A stretch of DNA of 64,000 nt. It comes from Streptomyces lydicus. GTDB lineage: Bacteria; Actinomycetota; Actinomycetes; Streptomycetales; Streptomycetaceae. Positions 1-8,369 of this stretch are shown here, piece by piece. Location of the stretch: positions 1 to 64,000 of the forward strand of contig NZ_JNZA01000016.1 of assembly GCF_000717345.1 (NCBI RefSeq), given 5' to 3'. Under the pieces are notes generated by a model, which was not told the origin of the DNA, made no database searches, and saw only the letters and a program-made list of their open reading frames with translations. The stretch's first letter is position 1. Each line of letters opens with the position of its first letter. Position numbers and translations under genes: made by a program.

Positions 1-162
1 GATGATCCGGTTCAGCGCCGCGGTGGCACTGCCCCGGCCCGCACCGGTGCCGTAGACGCGGTAGACGATGTGCAGATCGTCCGCGATCACCGTCGGGATC
101 CGGTCCTCGGCGGTCTGCGCCGGCCGGACGTCGTTGTGTCGTTCCGTCAGAAGCTCAGCCAC
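1..162 (-). CDS. ABC exporter ATP-binding subunit, N-terminal part (TagH-like), cut by window edge
   Basis: Only the first 54 codons are inside the window, read leftward from a GTG at 162. The visible peptide has the pattern IPTVIADDLHIVYRVYG followed by a Gly/Ala-rich loop, which matches the opening beta strands of O-antigen/teichoic-acid export ATPases; Walker A would lie beyond base 1. The start overlaps the last 8 bases of the permease gene, so the two are one translationally coupled operon. The expected role is to power export of a lipid-linked surface polymer. The family call rests mostly on the neighbour, because no nucleotide-binding motif is visible here. Confidence 0.72.
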   Translation of the reverse strand, partial: MAELLTERHNDVRPAQTAEDRIPTVIADDLHIVYRVYGTGAGRGSATAALNRII

Positions 163-1090
163 GTCCGTACCGCTCCTCGGCCTTCCAGAAGTACACATAG
201 CCGGCGACGCCGGCCAGCAGGGCCCATCCGCCGGCGAACGCCCACACGTGCGGCGGCAGTTGCTTGTGGGTGAAGCTGTCGATCAGCGCGAAACGCATCA
301 GGTCGATGTAGACCGCGGCCGGATTGCCGTTGAGCAGGATCTCCACGATCTTCGGGAGGTGCTTGCCCTTGAGGATCAGGTCGATGCTGAACATCACGCC
401 GGAGGCGTACATCCACGTCCGCATGATGAACGGCATCAGCTGCGCCAGGTCCGGGGTCTTGGAGCCCAGCCGCGCCATGACCATCGCCAGGCCGGTGTTG
501 AACACGAACTGCAGGGTCAGCGCCGGGAGCACCAGCAGCCACGACCAGGTCGGCACCTGCCCGAAGCACAGCAGGATGACCGCCAGTACGCCCATGGAGT
601 ACAGCAGTTGCTGGAGCTGGGCCAGGCAGAACGAGATCGGCAGGCAGGCCCGCGGGAAGTGCAGCGCCCGCACCAGGCCGAGGTTGCCGGAGATCGCCCG
701 GGTGCCGGTCATCACCGAGTTCTGCAGGAAGGTGAAGACGAAGACGCCGGTCACCAGGAACGGGATGTAGTCCGGGACACCCCTCTTCGTGCCGATCAGC
801 ACACCGAAGATCAAGTAGTAGACGCCGGCGTTGAGCAGCGGGGTGATCACCTGCCAGAGCTGGCCGAGCTTGGCGGTGGTGTACATCGCGGTGAGCTTGG
901 CGGTGGCGAAGGAGGTGATGAAGTGCCGGCGGTGCCACAGCTGGCGGGTGTACTCGCCGAGCGAGGGGCGGGCGCCGCTCACCGTGAGGCCGTGGCGTTC
1001 GGCCAGCGCGCGCAGCTCGGGGTCGGGTGCCGTACCGGGGCGGGGTGCCCGGGCGGGCGCCGGCGCCGGCGGAGTGAGGGTCTGGGGCAT
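155..1090 (-). CDS. ABC-2 type polysaccharide/polyol-phosphate exporter permease (TagG-like)
   Basis: This 311-residue protein has a Pro/Ala-rich cytoplasmic N-terminus (about 1-60) and then the ABC-2 permease layout: an amphipathic stretch ending TAMYTTAKLGQLWQVITPLL (about 67-86) and about six hydrophobic segments through residue 305. The TKRGVPDYIPFLVTGVF region is typical of TagG/Wzm exporters, which move undecaprenyl-linked teichoic acid or O-antigen across the membrane with a TagH/Wzt ATPase. That ATPase follows with an 8-base overlap. The gene diverges from a TetR gene 138 bases away. The two large polymerase-like genes and the glycosyltransferases up to about 22 kb probably make its substrate. 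The exact polymer cannot be read from sequence. Confidence 0.85.
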   Translation of the reverse strand: MPQTLTPPAPAPARAPRPGTAPDPELRALAERHGLTVSGARPSLGEYTRQLWHRRHFITSFATAKLTAMYTTAKLGQLWQVITPLLNAGVYYLIFGVLIGTKRGVPDYIPFLVTGVFVFTFLQNSVMTGTRAISGNLGLVRALHFPRACLPISFCLAQLQQLLYSMGVLAVILLCFGQVPTWSWLLVLPALTLQFVFNTGLAMVMARLGSKTPDLAQLMPFIMRTWMYASGVMFSIDLILKGKHLPKIVEILLNGNPAAVYIDLMRFALIDSFTHKQLPPHVWAFAGGWALLAGVAGYVYFWKAEERYGRG

Positions 1091-1216
1091 GGGGGCCGCT
1101 TTCGCTTGCGTACGGGGGCCGCAGAAACGGAAACCGACGACGGGACGGGTCCGTATCGTCGCGACGCCGACACTAAAGGGAGCTCACGTCGAAACGCAAC
1201 CGTAGCGTCGTGACGG

Positions 1217-1222
1217 TAGGCT
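1217..1222 (+). promoter_or_regulatory. -10 element of the TetR gene, leaderless transcript likely
   Basis: TAGGCT lies exactly 6 bases before the ATG at 1229 and no ribosome binding site precedes that ATG. Transcription would start at or next to the start codon, as is common in Streptomyces. The same TAGGCT-N6-start arrangement occurs at prfB in this window. No convincing -35 is seen. Confidence 0.5.
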
Positions 1223-1228
1223 CAAGCC

Positions 1229-1852
1229 ATGGCAAAAGACGGCAGCGGGAGCGACCCCGCGGCGGCGCGCCGGACCCCGGCGGGCGCCGCCGTACTACGC
1301 GAGGACAAGACCGAGGCGATCCGCGCCGCGGTCTTCGAGGAGCTGGCCGCGGTGGGCTTCGCCCGGATGTCGATCGAGGGCATCGCGCGCCGGGCGGGGG
1401 TGGGCAAGACCGCCGTCTACCGGCGGTGGCGCTCCAAGCTGCACCTCGTCCTCGACGTGGTGTCCGCGGTGGCTGCCGCCGGGCTGCCGGCGCCCGACAC
1501 CGGGTCGCTGCGCGGCGACGTGCGGATGCTGCTGGAGGTCGCGTCCCGGGCGCTGCGGCACCCGATGGCCTCGCAGATCATCCCGGACCTGCTTGCGGAG
1601 GCGGCCCGCAGCCCGGAGCTGGCGCAGGCGCTGCGGACGGCGCTGCACGACAGTCAGGAGGGCGTGGCGGCCGCGGTGGTGGCCCGTGCGGTGGAGCGCG
1701 GCGAGCTGCCGGAGGACGTGGACACCCGCCTCGCGCTGGACCTGCTGACCGGCCCGCTGTACTGGCGGCTGCTGGTCGTCCGCGACGCGCTGCCCAAGGG
1801 CTACCTCGACGCGCTGGCGGCTTCGGTGACGGCGGCGCTGGGGGCGGAGTGA
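1229..1852 (+). CDS. TetR/AcrR-family transcriptional regulator
   Basis: The 207-residue protein has an N-terminal helix-turn-helix at about 30-75 with the core SIEGIARRAGVGKTAVYRRW, the clearest TetR signature. The helical C-terminal domain (about 85-205) with LLEVASRALRHPMASQIIPDLL is of the type that binds an unknown small ligand. It is divergent from the TagGH-like exporter, so regulation of that exporter or of itself is the simplest expectation. Two related motifs in the intergenic region (GAAACG followed by ACCG at 1124-1136 and 1191-1202) could be part of an operator. The start is chosen by the leaderless promoter just upstream. Ligand and targets are unknown. Confidence 0.85.
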   Translation: MAKDGSGSDPAAARRTPAGAAVLREDKTEAIRAAVFEELAAVGFARMSIEGIARRAGVGKTAVYRRWRSKLHLVLDVVSAVAAAGLPAPDTGSLRGDVRMLLEVASRALRHPMASQIIPDLLAEAARSPELAQALRTALHDSQEGVAAAVVARAVERGELPEDVDTRLALDLLTGPLYWRLLVVRDALPKGYLDALAASVTAALGAE

Positions 1853-2251
1853 CCGAGGGGGCCTGAGGGGCCCTGAGGGGGCTCGTTTGGGGCGGGCCCC
1901 TGGAGCCCTGCAAGCCCTTAGGGCGGGGCCGAACGGATCCCGTACGGGGTCGACGGGCCCCCTGCGGAGCCACAACGGGGCGGGGTGGGGCGGTATTCCC
2001 GCGGGGCGGGGTGGGTCCGGGCGCGAGGGGTGGGGTGCGGGCCTGCCGGGGGAGTCGCGACGGGCAGGGGCGCGCGGGGGAGACCACCCGCGCAGGGGCG
2101 CGCCGGCGAGTAGGCCACCCGCGGGCTCCCCGGCCCAGAACGCCCTCATGGCAAAGGGGCAGGCTCCCCGGCCCACGAGCACCCCCGTAACAGCCCCGCC
2201 CCCGGCCGGGGGACCGGTCGGGGGCGGGGCTGTGTCCGGGGGGTGTGGGGG
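1853..2251. other. gene-free G-rich spacer between convergent TetR and polymerase genes
   Basis: No credible gene is seen in these 399 bases. The first part is very G-rich with short GGGGCC/GAGGGG runs. A 14-base string (GGCTCCCCGGCCCA) occurs twice between about 2127 and 2180. The right end carries the terminator described separately. Confidence 0.6.
2191..2232 (-). terminator. terminator hairpin of the TagF-like gene (or bidirectional)
   Basis: A perfect 13-base inverted repeat, CAGCCCCGCCCCC at 2191-2203 and its complement at 2220-2232, encloses a 16-base loop. It lies 19 bases past the stop codon of the leftward polymerase gene. There is no T-tract, as is common for Streptomyces terminators. 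Confidence 0.7.
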
Positions 2252-4609
2252 TCAGCCGGCCAGTTCGATGCCTGAGGTTTCCGTGGTGTCCTTGGCCGGG
2301 GTGTCGTCGGCCGCGGTGCGCGGGGACGGCAGTTTGATCAGGCCGGCGTCGGCGGCCGCGGCGCGCGGCGACGGTGCCACGGTCCGCTCGTCCTGCGGGA
2401 GCGGCTCGGGGAGCAGTTCCTCGCCGAGGAGGACCCGCCGCACCACGCGCTCGGCGGCGTGGCCGTCGTCCCACTGGCAGAACCGGGCGCGGAACGCGGC
2501 GCGCAGGCCGGTGGCCTTCTCGTCGTCCCAGCGGCCGCTGCGGAACGCCTCGATCAGCTCGTCCTCGGTGGTGGCGATCACGCCGGGGGTGTCGCCGGGC
2601 TTGCCCGAGAGCAGGTCGAAGGTGACGCCGCGGGAGCGGACGTAGGTGTCCCAGTCGTCGGCGTAGTTGATGATCGGCCGGTCGAGGTTGGCGTAGTCGA
2701 ACATGATCGACGAGTAGTCGGTGACCAGGGCGTCGGCGGCCAGGCACAGCTCCTCGACGACCGGGTGGCCGGAGACGTCGATCAGCGCGCCGCGCTCCTG
2801 GAGTTCCTGCAGGCCCGGGTCCTGGTCGTAGAAGTAGTGGGTGCGCACCAGCAGGACGAAGTCCTCGCCCAGCTCGCGGGAGATCTTCTCCAGGTCGAGC
2901 CGGGGGACGTAGCCGACCTGGTAGTCGCGCATGGTCGGGGCGTAGAGGACCGCGGTCCTGCCGGGGGCGATGCCCAGGCGCTCGCGGATGTCCAGGACGT
3001 CCTGGGCGCTCGCCCGGTAGTAGACGTCGTTGCGGGGGTAACCGGCGTCCACCGACTCGAAGTTGCAGGGGTAGACGCGCTCCCACTGCTCGGTGGTGTG
3101 CTGGTTGGAGGAGAGCGAGAAGTCCCAGCGGTCGGCGCGGGCCAGCAGCTTGCGGAAGCTCATGCCCTTGGCGGCGGCCGGGTAGCGCTTCTGGTCGGTG
3201 CCCATCGACTTCAGCGGGGTGCCGTGGTGGGTCTGGAGGTGGACCTGGCCCTCGCGCTTGACCACCCCGTCGGCGAAGTTGACGTTGTTGACGAGGTACT
3301 TGGCGCGGGCCATCACCTCCCAGTAGCGCGGCGAGTTCAGCACGACGTGGTCGATGCCGGCCGGGATCGCGCCGGAGTCGGCCAGCTGCTGCTTGACCAC
3401 CCACACGCCGTGCACGTGCGGGGCCAGCTCCTTGGCCTTCTCGTAGACCGCCAGCGGGTTGCAGGCCGGCAGCCGGTTCCAGTACGCGGAGTAGACCGCG
3501 AGGTTCTCGTCCAGCGGCTGGCGCAGCAGCGCCTGGTAGCGCAGGTCCATGGCCTTCTTCTTGGCCTGCTTGACCCGCTTGGTGGCGTGCTTGCGCACGG
3601 TGCGCTGCACCTTGCCGGCGACCTTGAGGCCGGCCAGCGCCGGGTAGGCGTCCTTGGCGAGCAGCGCGTACTTGCCGCCGGCCATGCCGGTGGGGCGGAC
3701 GAAGCCGGCCGGGATCCGGGTGCGGTAGTCGCGGGCGGCGCGGTGGAAGAACTCGGCCTGGGCGTTGGCCGGCAGCCGGCCGGGCTTGTCCAGCACCGTC
3801 AGGTAGTGGTCGATCATCTTGCGGAACATGTGCGGGCGCCAGCGCGACAGCTCCGGGTGCGCGTCGAGGTAGTCGAAGACCCGCTCGTACTGGTCGAAGA
3901 CGTCGAAGTGCTTGCGGCTGGTGGTGCGCAGGATGTTGCCGCCCTGCCGGCGCTGGCGGTAGTGCAGGCAGACCCGGTCGAGGACGGCTATGGACCCGGC
4001 GGTGATCAGCGTGCAGAACGTCCAGGGGGCGTCCTCGTAGTAGCCGACCGGGAAGGCGAAGCCGTGCTCCTCGATGAAGTCGCGGCGGTACGCCTTGTTC
4101 CAGACGATCTGCAGCAGGTCGAGGATCTCGGGGCGCTCGGCGAGGGTGAAGGAGGGCGCGCCGGACTCGTCGAGCAGCTCGGCGAGCGCGTTGCGCCGGG
4201 CCGAGCCGTCCCAGTAGGTCCGGGCGTAGTCGAAGATCAGGATCTCGGGGCTGTCGGTGGCGGCCAGCCGGTCGGAGAGGGCGGTGAGCGCGCCGGGCAC
4301 GAGGGTGTCGTCGCTGTCGAGGAAGAGGACGTACTCGCCGCGGACCTTCTCCAGGCCGGCGTTGCGGGCCAGGCCCAGGCCGACGTTCTCCGGGAGGTGG
4401 AGGACCTGGACGCGGTCGTCGCGGGCGGCGTACTCGTCCAGGATGGCGCCGCTGCGGTCCGGCGAGCAGTCGTCGACGGCGATGAGCTCGAAGTCCGTGT
4501 AGTCCTGCTCCAGCACCGAGTCCATGCACTCGCGCAGGAAGCCCTGCACTCTGAACACGGGAACGATGATGCTGAAGCGGGGTACGGCGTCGAGGTCTGT
4601 CTCGGACAT
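2252..4609 (-). CDS. bifunctional GT2 / CDP-glycerol-type polyol-phosphate transferase (TagF/TarL-like)
   Basis: The 785-residue protein has two enzymatic parts. Residues about 10-240 are a GT-A family-2 glycosyltransferase (FSIIVPVFR, nucleotide-binding VDDCSPD, metal motif DSDD at 98-101). Residues about 370-730 are a glycerophosphotransferase domain with the two hallmark motifs HHGTPLKSMG (about 464) and VTDYSSIMFDYANLDRPI (about 628). Such enzymes polymerise or attach glycerol- or ribitol-phosphate units from CDP-activated donors; the fused GT2 probably adds a sugar to the repeat. The C-terminal 60 residues are disordered and Pro/Ala-rich. A GAGGAG site precedes the ATG. It is the smaller of two such proteins in the locus (see 16563-20123). 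The acceptor and the polyol are not predictable. Confidence 0.85.
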   Translation of the reverse strand: MSETDLDAVPRFSIIVPVFRVQGFLRECMDSVLEQDYTDFELIAVDDCSPDRSGAILDEYAARDDRVQVLHLPENVGLGLARNAGLEKVRGEYVLFLDSDDTLVPGALTALSDRLAATDSPEILIFDYARTYWDGSARRNALAELLDESGAPSFTLAERPEILDLLQIVWNKAYRRDFIEEHGFAFPVGYYEDAPWTFCTLITAGSIAVLDRVCLHYRQRRQGGNILRTTSRKHFDVFDQYERVFDYLDAHPELSRWRPHMFRKMIDHYLTVLDKPGRLPANAQAEFFHRAARDYRTRIPAGFVRPTGMAGGKYALLAKDAYPALAGLKVAGKVQRTVRKHATKRVKQAKKKAMDLRYQALLRQPLDENLAVYSAYWNRLPACNPLAVYEKAKELAPHVHGVWVVKQQLADSGAIPAGIDHVVLNSPRYWEVMARAKYLVNNVNFADGVVKREGQVHLQTHHGTPLKSMGTDQKRYPAAAKGMSFRKLLARADRWDFSLSSNQHTTEQWERVYPCNFESVDAGYPRNDVYYRASAQDVLDIRERLGIAPGRTAVLYAPTMRDYQVGYVPRLDLEKISRELGEDFVLLVRTHYFYDQDPGLQELQERGALIDVSGHPVVEELCLAADALVTDYSSIMFDYANLDRPIINYADDWDTYVRSRGVTFDLLSGKPGDTPGVIATTEDELIEAFRSGRWDDEKATGLRAAFRARFCQWDDGHAAERVVRRVLLGEELLPEPLPQDERTVAPSPRAAAADAGLIKLPSPRTAADDTPAKDTTETSGIELAG

Positions 4610-4648
4610 GCGGTGCTAACTCCTCGTGACGATCTGAGTGCAGAACGC

Positions 4649-4672
4649 AAAAAAGGCCCCAAAGGGGTCTTT
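4649..4672 (-). terminator. hairpin plus T-tract in the leader of the TagF-like gene (possible attenuator)
   Basis: Read on the minus strand, AAAGACCCC-TTT-GGGGCCTTT forms a short hairpin followed at once by a T-run, ending about 40 bases before the ATG at 4609. A run of seven Ts is rare in this genome. Placed between promoter and gene, it could attenuate transcription. The whole stretch 4640-4770 is noticeably more AT-rich than its flanks. Confidence 0.45.
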
Positions 4673-4813
4673 GCATTGTCAGCCTTCTGACTCCCGTTCA
4701 CCCAAAAAGGTTGTTGTTCGTAACCTGAAAGTTCTGTGGTGCTCATCACGGATGTGGTCAAGTAGTGAACTTTCGGACGAGCGGGATCCGGCCGGCCACC
4801 GAATACTGAGGGG

Positions 4814-7048
4814 GTGTCACCCGCGCCTGAGCCCGGCGACTCCCGCCGCCCGCCCAGTCCTTCCCGTCGCCGGCTGCTCCAGGCCGCCGGCGGGGGAGTG
4901 CTGGCCGCGACCGCGGGCGTCGGTATCTACGCGTGGCGCACCCAGCAACTCCCCCGAACGGCCGAACCCAGCGGCGGCAGACGGCCCTTGGTGGACCCTG
5001 CCGACCAGTCCTTCCTCCAGGTCATCGCGCACGCCGACGACGGCCTGTACTTCATGAACCCCGAACTGGAGCAGTCCATCCGCGGCGGCGCCCGCTCGGT
5101 CACGGTCTGCCTCACCGGCGGCGAGGCCGACGGCCACAACGTCAGCAGACGGGCCACCGACCCCGCCGGCGTCCCCCGCAACCGGCCCGCCTTCGCCCGG
5201 GCGCGGACCAACGGGCTGCGCGCCGCGCACGCCGTGATGGCCACCGGTGACCCGGCCGCGCCCTGGGACGTGTCGGTGATCTCCCTGCTGCCCGGCTTCC
5301 AGGCGGAGCTGCACACCCTCCGCGCCGCCCCGCACCACCAGCTGATCTTCCTGGAGCTCGTGGAGTCCCGGGCCGTCTGGCAGGCCCGCGCCGTCAGCCT
5401 GCGCGGCCTGTGGCTCGGCGCCACCGACACGCTGCCCACCCTGCGCCCCGCCGGCACCCCCGTACGGCGGCAGTACCACTACACCCGCGACCAGCTCACC
5501 CACACCCTGGTCGCGGTGCTCGACCGGGTCCGCCCCACCGTCGTACGGACCCTGGACCCCAACGCGGCGCACTCCCGCAAACGCCCCCCGGCCAGCCCCG
5601 ACCGCGACCCGCGGCTCACCGGACTGCGCTACTACGACCACCAGGACCACACCGCCTCCGCCTACTTCGCCCAGGCCGCGCTGGCCGCCTACCAGGGCAG
5701 CACCCGCCACCCCCCGGCCGTCGTGGAGCACTACCTCGGCTACGAGTCCGGAGTGCTGCCCAACGACGTCGACCTGTCCACCGCCCGCCGCAAGGCCGGC
5801 CTGCTGGCGGTGTACGGCTGGGCCGACCACCGCCGCTGCGGCGACCCGGCCGGCTGCGGCGACCGCAAGGTGGGCGGCTCGGCGCTGCACGGCGGCTCCG
5901 GCAGCTGGACCCGCTCCACCCGGTTGCGCGCACCCGGCTCCAACGCCTGGATCCGGCCCGCCGCCGACGGCCGGCTCACCGCCTTCGCGGTGCTGGGCGG
6001 CGCGGCGTACTGCTGGACCGAGACCCGGCCGGGCAGCGGCACCTTCGGCGGGCCGGCCCGGGCCGGCGGGGAACTGCTGCAGGGGCAGATCCACGTGGTG
6101 CGCCGCCCCGACGGCGCGCTGCAGCTGTTCGCCACCCGCACCGTGCTGCCCGGCCGCAACGCCGCGCACCGCCGTGAGCTGGTGACCGCCGCGCAGCGCG
6201 GCACCGCCGAGGACGGCCGGCCGCTCTTCCCGCACTGGGAGTCGCTGGGCTCGCCCGACGCCGATCCGGTCCGCTCGCTGGAGATCGGCTTCCCCGCCGC
6301 GGTGGCCGCCCCGGACGGCACGGTGCACGTCTTCGTACGGACCTGGGACGGCAACATCGCCCACCGCAGCGGGCCCGGCGGCACCTACTGGTCGCTGTGG
6401 GAGCGGCTGGAGGGCCCGGTCGGCACGCTGAAGGCGTCACCGCAGGTCGTCGACGGACTGGACGCCTGCGTGGACTCCGACGGGCTGATCCACCTGGTCG
6501 CGCCGAGCACCGGGACCGTGCACCACTGGGTGTCCAAGGAGGCCGGCGAGATACCGCGGCCGGCCGCCGCCACGGGCCTGCCGCAGCCGGCCGGCCCGGT
6601 CAGCGTCGTGCCGCTGGCCGGCGGCGCCGTCCGGGTCGCCTACCGCCGCTCGGTCACCGCGCAGGTGCTGCTCGCCGAGCGGCAGCGGCTGATCGGCGGC
6701 TGGCGGGTCTCGGCGCAGTGCGCGGCGGTCGGCGGACACGGCCGGGTGGCGGCGGCACCGGTCGGCAGCGGCGACCGGATGGTGCTCGCGGCCCGCGACG
6801 ACGCCGGTGACGTGCGGATGGCGATGGCCCAGGACGCGCCCAAGCCCTGGCAGACCGGCCGGGTGCCGCACTCCGCGGCGGCCGGGGTCGCCCAGGACGC
6901 GGTGGGGCGCGCCGTGGTGGCCGTGCTGGGCACCGACGGCAGGCTGTACACCACCCGGCAGACCTCGGTCGGGCAGGGCGCGCTGTTCCGGCCCTGGCAG
7001 GGTCACGCGGAGGCCGCCGGGCGCAGGATCCGCCGGGAGACGACATAG
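4814..7048 (+). CDS. Tat-exported PIG-L family deacetylase with C-terminal beta-propeller-like domain
   Basis: The 744-residue protein starts at a GTG and has a twin-arginine signal (SRRRLLQAAGGG, about 17-27) followed by a hydrophobic stretch. The PIG-L metal site appears as IAHADDGLYFMNP (His73, Asp75, Asp76); the usual Glu after the Asp pair is Gly, as in the DDxLxFMNP subgroup. A later YDHQDHTASAYF motif (about 274-285) supplies the second metal/catalytic histidine cluster. Residues about 350-740 are repeated Trp/Gly/His-rich strands such as HWESLGSP and GNIAHRSGP, typical of secreted propeller or lectin-like modules. The likely role is removing N-acetyl groups from a wall or exported glycan, which fits this locus. 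The 3' end overlaps the convergent gtrA gene by 46 bases. The substrate is unknown. Confidence 0.8.
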   Translation: MSPAPEPGDSRRPPSPSRRRLLQAAGGGVLAATAGVGIYAWRTQQLPRTAEPSGGRRPLVDPADQSFLQVIAHADDGLYFMNPELEQSIRGGARSVTVCLTGGEADGHNVSRRATDPAGVPRNRPAFARARTNGLRAAHAVMATGDPAAPWDVSVISLLPGFQAELHTLRAAPHHQLIFLELVESRAVWQARAVSLRGLWLGATDTLPTLRPAGTPVRRQYHYTRDQLTHTLVAVLDRVRPTVVRTLDPNAAHSRKRPPASPDRDPRLTGLRYYDHQDHTASAYFAQAALAAYQGSTRHPPAVVEHYLGYESGVLPNDVDLSTARRKAGLLAVYGWADHRRCGDPAGCGDRKVGGSALHGGSGSWTRSTRLRAPGSNAWIRPAADGRLTAFAVLGGAAYCWTETRPGSGTFGGPARAGGELLQGQIHVVRRPDGALQLFATRTVLPGRNAAHRRELVTAAQRGTAEDGRPLFPHWESLGSPDADPVRSLEIGFPAAVAAPDGTVHVFVRTWDGNIAHRSGPGGTYWSLWERLEGPVGTLKASPQVVDGLDACVDSDGLIHLVAPSTGTVHHWVSKEAGEIPRPAAATGLPQPAGPVSVVPLAGGAVRVAYRRSVTAQVLLAERQRLIGGWRVSAQCAAVGGHGRVAAAPVGSGDRMVLAARDDAGDVRMAMAQDAPKPWQTGRVPHSAAAGVAQDAVGRAVVAVLGTDGRLYTTRQTSVGQGALFRPWQGHAEAAGRRIRRETT

Positions 7049-7398
7049 GTGAACGGGATGGCGAAGCCCGCCGCGACCAGCGGCGCCACCGTGCTGTTCA
7101 TCCCCAGCCAGCTCACCAGCGCCACCAGTCCCACGCTCTGCACGACGTAGTTGGTGACCTGCGTCAGCGGGAAGAGCAGGAACTTCTTCCAGGTCGGGCG
7201 GGTGCGGTAGGTGAAGTACGTGTTGAGGAAGAACGAGCAGACCAGGCTCATCAGAAAGCCGGCGGTATAGGCGGCGAAGTACGGCAGCAGCCGGTGCAGC
7301 GGCAGGTAACAGGCGTAGAACGTCAGGGTGTTGACCCCGCCGACGGCGGCGAAGCGCACCAGCTGGCCCCAGGTCGCGGACGAGGGGCGGGCGGGCAT
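7003..7398 (-). CDS. GtrA/GtcA-family flippase-like membrane protein
   Basis: This small protein (131 residues) has four predicted membrane spans (about 10-32, 38-58, 73-95, 102-122) and the GtrA pattern QLVRFAAVGGVNTLTFYAC, then SFFLNTYFTYR between helices 2 and 3. GtrA/GtcA proteins are thought to flip polyprenyl-phosphate-linked monosaccharides to the outer membrane face. Its ATG overlaps the stop of the upstream glycosyltransferase (TGATG), so it is translationally coupled. Together with the GT2 and YfhO genes it completes a three-component external glycosylation system. Confidence 0.9.
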   Translation of the reverse strand: MPARPSSATWGQLVRFAAVGGVNTLTFYACYLPLHRLLPYFAAYTAGFLMSLVCSFFLNTYFTYRTRPTWKKFLLFPLTQVTNYVVQSVGLVALVSWLGMNSTVAPLVAAGFAIPFTYVVSRRILRPAASA

Positions 7399-8369
7399 CA
7401 GCGGGCCTGCGAGCCGGCGGCGACGTCCGCCGTTTCGGGCGCGGGAGGCAGCCCGTCGGTCTCCTTGAGCAGGAAGTGCGGCCGCCGCTTGGTCTCGTAG
7501 TAGATCCGGCCGATGTACTCGCCGATCAGCCCCAGCATCACCATCTGCAGCCCGCCCAGGCCCACGATGATGGCCACCAGCGTCACATAGCCGGGGGCCG
7601 TCACCCCGCCGACGACTGCCGCGCCGATGATCCACAGGGTGTAGACGGTGGCGAGCGCCGCCAGGCCCAGACCGGCGTAGATGGCCAGCCGCAGCGGCCG
7701 GCAGTTGAAGGACAGCATCCCGTCGATGCCGTAGTTCACCAGTGAGCCGAACCGCCACTTGGTCTCGCCGGCGCCCCGGGCGGCGTTGCGGTAGTCGAAG
7801 GTGACGGTGTCGAAGCCGATCCAGGAGAACAGGCCCTTGGAGAACCGGTTGTACTCCGGCAGCGACAGCAGCGCGTCCACGGCCTTGCGGGACAGCAGCC
7901 GGAAGTCGCCCACCCCGTCGGTGAGTTCCACATCGACCCAGGTGTTGACGGCCCGGTAGTAGAGCCGGCTGAGCGCGGTCCGCAGCCGCCGGTCGCCGTC
8001 CCGGCTGCGCTTGGCGACGACCTGGTCGTGGCCGAGCTGGTAGAGGTCGAGCATCCGCTCGATGAGTTCGGGCGGATGCTGGAGATCGGCGTCCATGAGG
8101 ATCACCGCGTCGCCGGTGGCCGCCCGGAGGCCGGCCAGCATGGCGGGCTCCTTGCCGAAGTTGCGGCTGAAGGAGAGGTAGCGGGTGGTGGCCCGGTGCC
8201 GCTGGGCCAGGCCGCGCAGCCGCGCCAGGGTGCCGTCGGCGCTGCCGTCGTCCACGTAGCACACCTCGTAGACGATGCCGAGGCGCTCCAGGACCGCGCG
8301 GAGCGCCGCGTCGAACCGGGTCACCACGGCCTCTTCGTTGTAGCAGGGGACGACGACGGAGAGCTTCAT
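7398..8369 (-). CDS. polyprenyl-phosphate sugar synthase, GT2 with two C-terminal TM helices (CsbB/GtrB/DPM1-like)
   Basis: The 323-residue protein has a soluble GT2 domain (VVVPCYNEE at 6-14, VDDGSADGT, metal motif DAD at 93-95, LTDGVGDFRLLSRKA at about 170) and two hydrophobic segments near 238-260 and 272-296 that anchor the C-terminus, the classic GtrB/ArnC/CsbB layout. The family moves a sugar from UDP or GDP onto undecaprenyl phosphate on the cytoplasmic side. The start overlaps the stop of the YfhO gene as ATGA and its stop overlaps gtrA, so all three are stoichiometrically coupled. The sugar could be Glc, GlcNAc or Man. Confidence 0.9.
   Translation of the reverse strand: MKLSVVVPCYNEEAVVTRFDAALRAVLERLGIVYEVCYVDDGSADGTLARLRGLAQRHRATTRYLSFSRNFGKEPAMLAGLRAATGDAVILMDADLQHPPELIERMLDLYQLGHDQVVAKRSRDGDRRLRTALSRLYYRAVNTWVDVELTDGVGDFRLLSRKAVDALLSLPEYNRFSKGLFSWIGFDTVTFDYRNAARGAGETKWRFGSLVNYGIDGMLSFNCRPLRLAIYAGLGLAALATVYTLWIIGAAVVGGVTAPGYVTLVAIIVGLGGLQMVMLGLIGEYIGRIYYETKRRPHFLLKETDGLPPAPETADVAAGSQAR

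Noticed and set aside
2459..4690. Long plus-strand frame opposite the TagF-like gene
   Set aside because: Third-position GC bias of the real gene produces long antisense frames; the protein is Val/Gly/Ala/Gln-rich with no domain.
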